From Syngnathus acus (Eukaryota; Chordata; Actinopteri; Syngnathiformes; Syngnathidae): a stretch of 64,000 nt of DNA. Below are positions 57,108 through 64,000 of the stretch, piece after piece (position 1 is the first letter of the stretch; every line of letters begins with the position of its first letter). Location: assembly GCF_901709675.1 (NCBI RefSeq), contig NC_051105.1, positions 13,006,604 through 13,070,603 of the forward strand. The letters run 5' to 3'. Made by a program: the position numbers and the translations under genes. Below the pieces are notes generated by a model. It saw nothing but the letters and a program-made list of their open reading frames with translations. It did no database searches and was not told the DNA's origin.

Positions 57108-58359
57108 ATGAAGACAAAGGAACACACCAGGCAGGTCCGAGATACTGTTGTGGAGAAGTTTAAAGCCGGATTTGGATACAAAAAGATTTCCCAAGCTTTA
57201 AACATCTCAAGGAGCACTGTGCAAGCAATTATATTGAAATGGAAGGAGTATCAGACCACTGCAAACCTACCAAGACCCGGCCGTCCCTCCAAACTTCCAT
57301 CTCAAACAAGGAGAAGACTGATCAGAGATGCAGCCAAGAGGCCCATGATCACTCTGGATGAACTGCAGATAACTACAGCTGAGGTGGGAGAGTCTGTCCA
57401 TAGGACAACAATCCGTCGTGCACTGCACAAATCTGGCCTTTATGGAAGAGTGCCAAGAAGAAAGCCCTTTCTCAAAGATATCCATAAAAAGTCTCGTTTA
57501 AAGTTTGCCACAAGCCACCTGGGAGACACACCAAACGTGGAAAAAGGTGCTCTGGTCAGATGAAACCAAAATCGAACTTTTTGGTTCGGACCGGACAGTG
57601 CGTGACTGCTGTGCATCTGGAGCGGATGGCGTGCTATCGGGCGGACCGGGCCATTGTACGAGGGGGAACATCGCGAGGAGGTGGACTGTGCGTCTACATC
57701 CGTGACGAATGGTGCCGGGACTCTGTTGTGGGATGCCAGCACTGCACCACTGGCGAAGTTTGTGATCTCCAGGCTGTTGGGGTCCTGAACTCTCTCCCCC
57801 GTTGTTTTACTTGTGTGTTGATCGTGTGCTGTGTCTCGTCACCGTGGGATAGGGGGAACGACAATAAAGCTGACTCTGACTCTGACAATGCAAAACGATA
57901 TGTTTGGCGTAAAAGCTTTGGGCCTGCTTTTCTTCAGCAGGGACAGGGAAGATGGCTAAAATTGATGGGAAGATGGATGGAGCCAAATACAGGACCATTC
58001 TGGAAGAAAACCTGTTGGAGTCTGCAAAAGACCTGAGATTGGGACGGAGATTTATCTTCCAACAGGACAATGATCCAAAACATAAAGCCAAATCTACAAT
58101 GGAATGGTTCACAAATAGACGTATCCAGGTGTTAGAATGGCCAAGTCAAAGTCCAGACCTGAATCCAATCGAGAATCTGTGGAAAGAGCTGAAGACTGCT
58201 GTTCACAAACGCTCTCCATCCAACCTCACTGAGCTCGAGCTCTTTTGCAAGGAAGAATGGGCAAGAATTCCAGTCTCTCGATGTGCAAAACTGATAGAGA
58301 CATACCCCAAGAGACTTGCAGCTGTAATTGCAGCAAAAGGTGGCGCTACAAAGTATTAG
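57108..58359 (+). pseudogene. Tc1 transposase (copy B), disrupted
   Basis: The start ATG 57108 is intact (MKTKEHTRQVRDTVVEKFKA), and the HTH and linker are normal up to WSDETKIELF, which contains the first catalytic D. There the chimeric LINE piece (57585-57886) is inserted. About 64 bp of transposase are also deleted at 57918. The frame then resumes to TKY at 58359, with the second D (QQDNDPKH) and the E (NPIENLW) kept. It gives the true N-terminus that copy A has lost to a frameshift. Confidence 0.93.
57585..57886 (+). mobile_element. LINE head-to-tail deletion derivative inside Tc1
   Basis: It runs from TTCGGACCGGACAGTGCGTG (endonuclease, about 57590-57770: ACYRADRAIVRGGTSRGGGL, YIRDEWCRDSVV) directly into the 3' UTR (GTCCTGAACTCTCTCCCCC at 57781) and the tail ACAATAAAGCTGACTCTGAC. 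The whole RT is missing. Four bases of Tc1 (CCAC) were lost at the site. Confidence 0.88.
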
Positions 58360-58558
58360 CGCAAGGGGGCCGAATAATATTGCACGCCCCACTTTTCAGT
58401 TTTTTATTTGTTAAAAAAGTTTTAATTATCCAATAAATTTCGTTCCACTTCACAATTGTGTCCCACTTGTTGTTGATTCTTGACAAAAAATTAAAATTTT
58501 ATATCTTTATGTTTGAAGCCTGAAATGTGGCGAAATGTTGAAAGGTTCAAGAGGGCCG

Positions 58559-58715
58559 ACAGGACATGCAGACAGGACTTAAATACGAGACAGGTAATGA
58601 GAGGCAGGTGAGAATGATCACACTGATCATGGGCACACAGGAGGGGAGGGGCGAGCACACAGACACACGGACAGAAACTATGGCAATATGGACATGATCT
58701 GGGACGAGTCGTGAC
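58559..58715 (-). mobile_element. LTR 5' part, minus copy
   Basis: Inverse of the 5' half of the LTR family: AGGACTTAAATACGAGACAG and GGAGGGGAGGGGCGAGCACA, ending GACGAGTCGTGACA at 58715 (the LTR start TGTCACGACTCGTC). It is joined to the broken right end of Tc1 copy B. Confidence 0.75.
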
Positions 58716-58724
58716 AGGATGGAA

Positions 58725-60440
58725 AACATGTTTCCTAGATCATTGCAGAAGTCTGTTTATCTGTGGGGATTTTAACATCGATTTATTAAATCCAAAAAAG
58801 CATAAAATGACAAAAAATGTCATATATACAATGTACAGTGTGGATTTATACCCCAAAATCACCAAACCTAGTAGAATTACTTCTCATTGTGCCACCTTAA
58901 TAGATAATATATTTACAAACAGTATGGAAAACAATACAGTAAGTGGGCTTTTATATAATGACATCAGTGACCATTTGCCTGTATTTATCGCCTTCACTGT
59001 AACTACTGGAAACCCAAGGACACTAATACACTGAAATACAAACGTATAAGATCGGACGAAAACATACAAACTTTTAAAAGTGAATAGTTGAAACAGGACT
59101 GGAAAATCGTTTTTAGGAGGAAGGCGATATTGAAATAGCATACAGTGGATTTCTAAATATCTTTGAAACATTACATGATAAAACCTGTCCTGTTAAGAGA
59201 TTTTGGACAAAAAAAGGCAAACAGTCCATGGGTCATTTAAGGATTAAAAATACCTGCAAAAAGAACACTCATCGTTTTGGCGATTGATTTGACCCACATG
59301 CAGGAAACCAACTCAGAAGTTCAGAATGAGTGGTGAGTGTTTCTTGGAGGAGATGCGGTGTAGGTAGAGCGAGAAGATCTGAGCCAGGAGCAAGGAGCGG
59401 GAGCAGCAACAGCGGAGCGTGTGGAGTTCAGCCAGACGGGGTGGATCTTGGCAGTGAGCCGTGGAGGGATTCTGCGAGCAAAATACACAAGACTTGGTCA
59501 GAGGATTCGACGTGGCTGTGGCGGAGATCTTACTGCAGACCGGAGGATCAGGAGAACGTGGCGTCGATGAGCAAGAGTGTATCGAGGAGCTAGAGGCACA
59601 ACCGTGGAGGTGATCACAACAGGTAGGACACTCAGGCGACGAGCTGTTGACAGCGTGCTCCTTAAGAGCCCTCCTTTAACGAACCTGATGAGCCTCACCT
59701 GGGCCCTCTGCCACTCTGCCACTCTGCTCACGGTTGCTCCCTGTGGAAAAAAGAGGTACACCACCCCTGACAAACACGCTGTATAAACAATTAATTAAAA
59801 AAAACACGAGCTACAGAGGCAGAATTTAAATATTAAAAAAATACAAGAATAAATTAACCAGCATTATGAGGACATGTAAGAAGGAATATTAGAAAAAAAC
59901 ATTCGATAGTAATGAAAATAATATGAAGGGGATGTGGAAGGTATTAAACAGTGTTATTAGGAATGGACCTAAAAACAAAACACAAGCTACCCTGGTTATT
60001 ACATTGAAAATGACCGATCAATACACAATATAAAAGAGGTGGTAAATGGATTGAATAAATTCTTTGTAAATATGGGACCAGAGCTGGCAGGAAAGATACA
60101 GGATCCAGACAGACCCATCGGAATGGAGGCTGCTCAATGGGAGAAAACCACTAAATCTATATTTCCTGGGCAGAACCATTTACTCACATAAGTAATATGT
60201 CTTTTATATCTGGTAAATTTCCAAATTACATAAAAATAGCTAAAGTTATACCTTTATATAAATGTGGGGATAGACACCATTACACAAATTACAGGCCAGT
60301 ATCTCTACTCTCTCAGTTCTCCAAGGTCCTTGAAAAACTGTTTACAGAAAAATGAGACAACTTCATTGAAAAAAAACAAGCTTTTAGCTGACAGTCAATA
60401 TGGATTCCGGAAGGACAGATCTCTAATTTGGTGCCCAAGT
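58725..60440 (+). mobile_element. Non-LTR retrotransposon, endonuclease and RT start, decayed
   Basis: 58735-59035 reads LFICGDFNIDLLNPKKHKMT, then PSRITSHCATLIDNIFTNSM and NDISDHLPVF, the last endonuclease blocks. At 60060-60430, in several frames, appear FVNMGPELAGKI, IKIAKVIPLYKCGD-like text and KNKLLADSQYGFRKDRS, the first RT blocks. 59280-59800 is GC-richer and may be a separate insertion. No catalytic RT box remains. Confidence 0.75.
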
Positions 60441-61215
60441 TTCTAAATGTTTACTGGTCTTAAAGTTATCCTTTTCTGTTTTCCTTATCACCTATTTTAC
60501 AGACAGAGGGTTAAATAGTAGTCTCCCTGAGCACCCCGATAGGGCACTCACTTAACAGTAGGAGGCCCTGCCAACTGTATGGAGGCCTTGTCTGAGAGAC
60601 AAAGCTTATTCACGGTTGGGTTAACTTGTTGAAGACACCTCATCGCTGCAGGCGGGGGTTGGCCTCTGCATAGAGATAACTTGAGCTACTGTGACTCTTG
60701 CCAATTTGTTTTTGAAATATGTTATATGTACTTAAAATGCTTTTCACACCAAATAATTGGAAAGCTTTTTTTAAAAGGTTTCTTTGGATTATCCGTGCGG
60801 TTTTACCTTCATACATGAGCCAGGTTTCTTCAAACACCTATATTAAATAGGCTGACAACATGGCAGAAGTGACTTCTCTACACCAATCATAACCTAGGCA
60901 CTTGCGAAAAAAATACTGTCATTTTTGGAAGATAACACTTTTTTTGTACCCCAAAATCATCCGAAATCAAGGGTAGTATTATGATTGATTGATTGATTCA
61001 TTCATTGATTCATTGAACATATGTATAAACACATCGCACGAAAAGCCAAAATCTATCAGTACCACACCCTTGTTTTCTATCATATTTGGCAGATAGAATA
61101 TTACATTGGGAGGTTATTAATGTACAAAATGAATATTAAAGCAAAAGCAGACAGAAAAGATGCTTCGATTAACATAAGTATAGCCGTGGCTTGTCAACTA
61201 TTTCAAATAAACATA
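60441..61215. other. Intergenic sequence, nothing recognised
   Basis: A short (GATT)n run at 60983-60996 and AT-rich text. No gene supported. Confidence 0.4.
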
Positions 61216-61616
61216 CCGTATTTTCCGGACTATAAGGCGCACCTAAAAACCTCAAATTTTCTCAAAAGCCGACAGTGCGCCTTATAGTCCGGTGCGCCTT
61301 ATATATGGACCAAATTCCTAAATTTAAACTGGCCCGAAGCATTGTGTCATGAAATCAATCATAAGTGGCCCGCTGAAAACTATGAATCATGAATCAAAAA
61401 GACTATGGATCATTATTTTGTGATTATAAAGTAATTTGTTGCGTCTGAAGTTGAAATAAAAAACGGAGAATGGAGAATGATTAAAAATCTGACATGATGC
61501 ATTAATGGTGCGCCTTATAGTCTGGTGCGCCTTATATAAGGACAAAGTTTTAAAATGGGCCATTCATTGAAGGTGCGCCTTATAGTCCGGTGCGCCTTAT
61601 AGTCCGGAAAATACGG
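61216..61616. mobile_element. TA-site MITE (GGCGCACC variant)
   Basis: The ends CCGTATTTTCCGGACTATAA and the inverse lie between TA at 61214-61215 and 61617-61618. The subterminal motif GTGCGCCTTATAGTCCGG is repeated several times. A 401-bp non-coding element, a sister family to the GTCGC-type MITEs. Confidence 0.93.
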
Positions 61617-61689
61617 TAATATAAATGTGAACAAAAACAAAAAATTGGTTGTTCCTCCCTATGTGTTTTGCGACTGGCTGGCCACCAGT

Positions 61690-61795
61690 CAGGGTGTCGT
61701 ATTCCTTTCGTCTGATGTCAGCGAACATAGGCTCCAGCAATCTTGCGCCCCTGGACAGGATAAGCGGTGTTGAAAATGGATGGATGGATTTGAAA
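61690..61795 (+). repeat. SINE-like repeat, 3' tail only
   Basis: CAGGGTGTCGTATTCC, CATAGGCTCCAGCAATC and GAAAATGGATGGATGGATT match the tail of the 1148 family. Confidence 0.6.
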
Positions 61796-61810
61796 GTTTT
61801 GTTTTACGTA

Positions 61811-62767
61811 CCGTAATTTTCGGAGTATAAGTCGCACCGGAGTATAAGTCGCACCAGCCATAAAATGCCCAAAAATGTGAAAAAAAACATATATAAGTCG
61901 CTCCGGAGTATAAGTCGCATTTTGGGGGGCAATTTATTCGACAAAAACCAACACCAAGAACAGACATGAACGAGCAACAACAGGCTAAACGATACGGTAT
62001 GGTAACGTGACAAACACAAACGAGGAGCTGAGAACGGGCCTGACGTAACATTCAGTTATTTAAAAAAAACTATTACATAAATAACACGTTTATAAAACCA
62101 TCTGTGTCACTCCAATTCATTAAATCCATCGATCGTCCTTTGTCAACAATGCCGTGTGCCGCGCCGCAGTTCAAATTATTCCACAGGCCCATACAACGAT
62201 ATATAAACTATATTTTAAATAACTATCACATAAACAACAATATTATCAAACCATTTGTGTCACTCCAAATCATTAAATCCATCGATCAAATTTCTCGTCT
62301 TTTATCGATCGTCCTTTGTCAACAATGCCGTGTGCCGCGCCGCAGTTCAAATTATTCCACAGGCCCATACAACGATATATAAACTATATTTTAAATAACT
62401 ATCACATAAACAACAATATTATCAAACCATTTGTGTCACTCCAAATCATTAAATCCATCGATCAAATTTCTCGTCCTTTATGTCATCCTGGTGACAGAGG
62501 ACATGTCCAGAGGATATGGCGCTTTAAAGTGTCTCTCTATTTTTCATGTTTTGAATATGTTCAAGATAAAGATATCAAAGCATGTGAAGTGATCAACTGT
62601 ACTAAAAATAACATGTGAAGTGGTCAACTATACTTGTAAGTAAGTGATGTGTTAATGATCAAGTACAAATTTGTGAAAAAAAAACATATATAAGTCGCTC
62701 CTGAGTATAAGTCGCCCCCCCACCCAAACTATGAAAAAAACCGCGACTTATAGTCCGAAAATTACGG
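61811..62767. mobile_element. Complete TA-site MITE with 176-bp internal units
   Basis: The ends CCGTAATTTTCGGAGTATAA and the inverse lie between TA at 61809-61810 and 62768-62769. Inside, ATCGATCGTCCTTTGTCAAC starts at 62128 and 62304, a period of 176 bp. The interior is the inverse of the 38115 and 47769 members. It is non-coding. Confidence 0.92.
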
Positions 62768-63149
62768 TATAAAGTTGCCGACTTTTCTGTCTATGTTGGT
62801 AACAATTTCTTCAACCAGTTCCATTACTGCCATAGACTTGGATCTTTTTTTCTCTAAAACGGTACTGGTTTTTGCTTAAAATATGGTGCTTCACAGTCAA
62901 CTTGTCTCATCTTTGTGAAAACAGTTTTTCTAGATTTCTTTAGGTCAATGATATTGGTCTAAAAAAATTGAATTGATGTATAGCTCCAGTTATATAATTT
63001 GGAATAACTTTAATTGATGCCAAAATGCCAGTTTTAAGGGACAAGTTACAAATGTGCGTGAAAAGAAAACCTTACTAGTTTGTGCTTTACCTTTGGCGAA
63101 TGCACCACTTCACAGGTTCATAAGTGACAGGAGAACAGAATAATAATAA
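62768..63149. other. Intergenic spacer with a pogo-type end piece
   Basis: AT-rich. GGCGAATGCACCACTTCACA at 63096-63115 and the following GTTCATAAGTGACAGGAGAA resemble the start of the Tigger-like element at 21774. Confidence 0.45.
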
Positions 63150-63215
63150 TAATAATTCATTCAATTTATATAGCGCTTTTCAATAACCCAAAGACGCTTT
63201 ACATGGAATAAAAAA
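63150..63215 (-). mobile_element. Retroelement 3' end
   Basis: AATAAT repeats, then TCAATTTATATAGCGCTTTT and ACCCAAAGACGCTTTACA. On the minus strand this is the AAAGCGC...TATATAAATTGA tail common to fish SINEs and LINEs. Confidence 0.6.
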
Positions 63216-64000
63216 AAAAAACGAGTGGGGGGGGGGAGACAGTAGGTTATAGTTAACAGGACATCGGTCAGCAGTGCGAAGGAGATGGATGGAGGAGCAG
63301 GAGGGGCGGGAGCGGAGGTTGTTGAGGTTGCCAGTACGGGAGGTGGGGGTGACGGGGGGTTGGTAGTCCAGAAAGAAGAGATGGGTGAGCCATCGGGGAA
63401 AAGCCGGTCAGATGTAGCGGCGACGGCGAAGGATCCCAGCCTCGTGCGGAAGCAGCAGCGGACCAGGCGGTGATGCCGGTCGACCTCGACTGCACCCGTT
63501 CGAACGGCGGGCCCCAACGCACCACGGCGGCACACAGCAGAGCCACGGTTGGCGAGCCCGGAAGGCCAGAGAGCCGGGCCAGAGCCGCCGTCGAGTCCAC
63601 AGCAGGCGGCCACAGGCTCCGAGTCGGGAGGCAGGAGGGTCCGGTGGTGGTTTTGGCCAGTTGGCTGTTGGCTAGCTGGCTAACGTAGTTGGTAGTCCGA
63701 GGGAGAGGAAACAGATAGGTGAGAGCGGAGCTGCGGGGATGCGAGGTGGACGGAAGACAACACGAGAAAAATAAAAGAAGAGACGGGTGCACTGAAAACG
63801 GGAAAACAAAAAACAAGTAACGGACACGGTCCGGGACAGAAGCGGCAGTCAACAAATCTGACGCCAGCGTGCTCTGACCCGGAAGACAACAGACGGTGGG
63901 GGGGGAGGATTGTGATAGCTGTCAGGTGGTACGCGTGCGTGTGTGAAGGCAGACAACCAGCCAGGTGTACCGCTACACAGCGGATCATGCAAACGGGCAT
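63216..64000 (-). other. GC-rich, purine-skewed region of unknown origin
   Basis: G-rich on the plus strand (for example around 63226-63236 and 63280-63370), with CG dinucleotides throughout. Minus-strand open frames are Pro/Ser-rich low-complexity text. Following directly on a retroelement 3' end in the same orientation, it may be that element's body or 5' region. No domain was recognised. Confidence 0.35.

Larger units (their letters stand above)
56717..58558 (+). mobile_element. Tc1-like transposon, copy B, right end lost
   Basis: It has the same family sequence as copy A, with left end CAGTGCCTTGCGAAAGTATT after TA at 56715-56716. The right inverted repeat stops at GGTTCAAGAGGGCCGA (about 58558). 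The last 20-odd bases are replaced by an LTR fragment. It is inserted in the L2-like RT, so it is younger than that LINE. Confidence 0.93.

Noticed and set aside
63268-63855. 195-codon minus-strand open frame
   Set aside because: Low-complexity Pro/Ser text from purine-skewed DNA; no domain, start context or splice evidence.

Overview
The window is vertebrate nuclear DNA, almost certainly from a teleost fish. It carries exons of two vertebrate genes, and the ephrin exons read most like the fish efnb2a paralogue. The rest is dense with fish-type mobile DNA: Tc1-like transposons, hAT and TA-site MITEs, RTE-like and L2-like LINEs, tRNA-derived SINEs, solo LTRs and long (CA)n tracts. Nothing looks bacterial or viral.

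Two host genes lie head-to-tail on the minus strand. efnb2a (ephrin-B2) is represented by exon 1 (19006-19118, signal peptide) and exon 2 (7660-7943, most of the Eph-binding domain), separated by an 11 kb intron. Its remaining exons should lie beyond position 1. arglu1 (arginine/glutamate-rich splicing cofactor) is complete in four coding exons: 42134-42459, 37217-37442, 34752-34835 and 25111-25275. All splice phases agree and the product is 266 residues. The order arglu1 then efnb2a, on one strand, is that of human chromosome 13q33, so this is a conserved pair.

Region by region: 1-7659 is efnb2a intron 2 with a MITE, SINEs, an RTE-like LINE and an L2 remnant. 7944-19005 is efnb2a intron 1, holding two solo LTRs, a hAT MITE, a deleted transposon that keeps a THAP exon, and about 4.8 kb of repeat-poor sequence. 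19119-25110 is the efnb2a promoter side plus the arglu1 3' flank, with pogo/Tigger relics and a hAT inserted in a SINE. 25276-42133 holds the arglu1 introns. Introns 1 and 3 are packed with nested elements, while intron 2 is nearly free of repeats and carries candidate regulated exons. 42460-64000 is intergenic and made mostly of transposons inserted into one another: three TIR-MITEs with long internal arrays, two decayed Tc1 copies, an LTR end fused to a 31-bp minisatellite, and several LINE fragments.

No new multi-gene system was found. The most informative observations are the arglu1 intron 2 block (open reading past exon 2, a splice-acceptor candidate leading to an immediate stop, and a 71-nt frameshifting candidate exon), a LINE copied together with about 340 bp of its downstream flank, a LINE head-to-tail chimera lodged in a Tc1 transposase, MITEs with shared internal tandem arrays, and the THAP-bearing deletion derivative.
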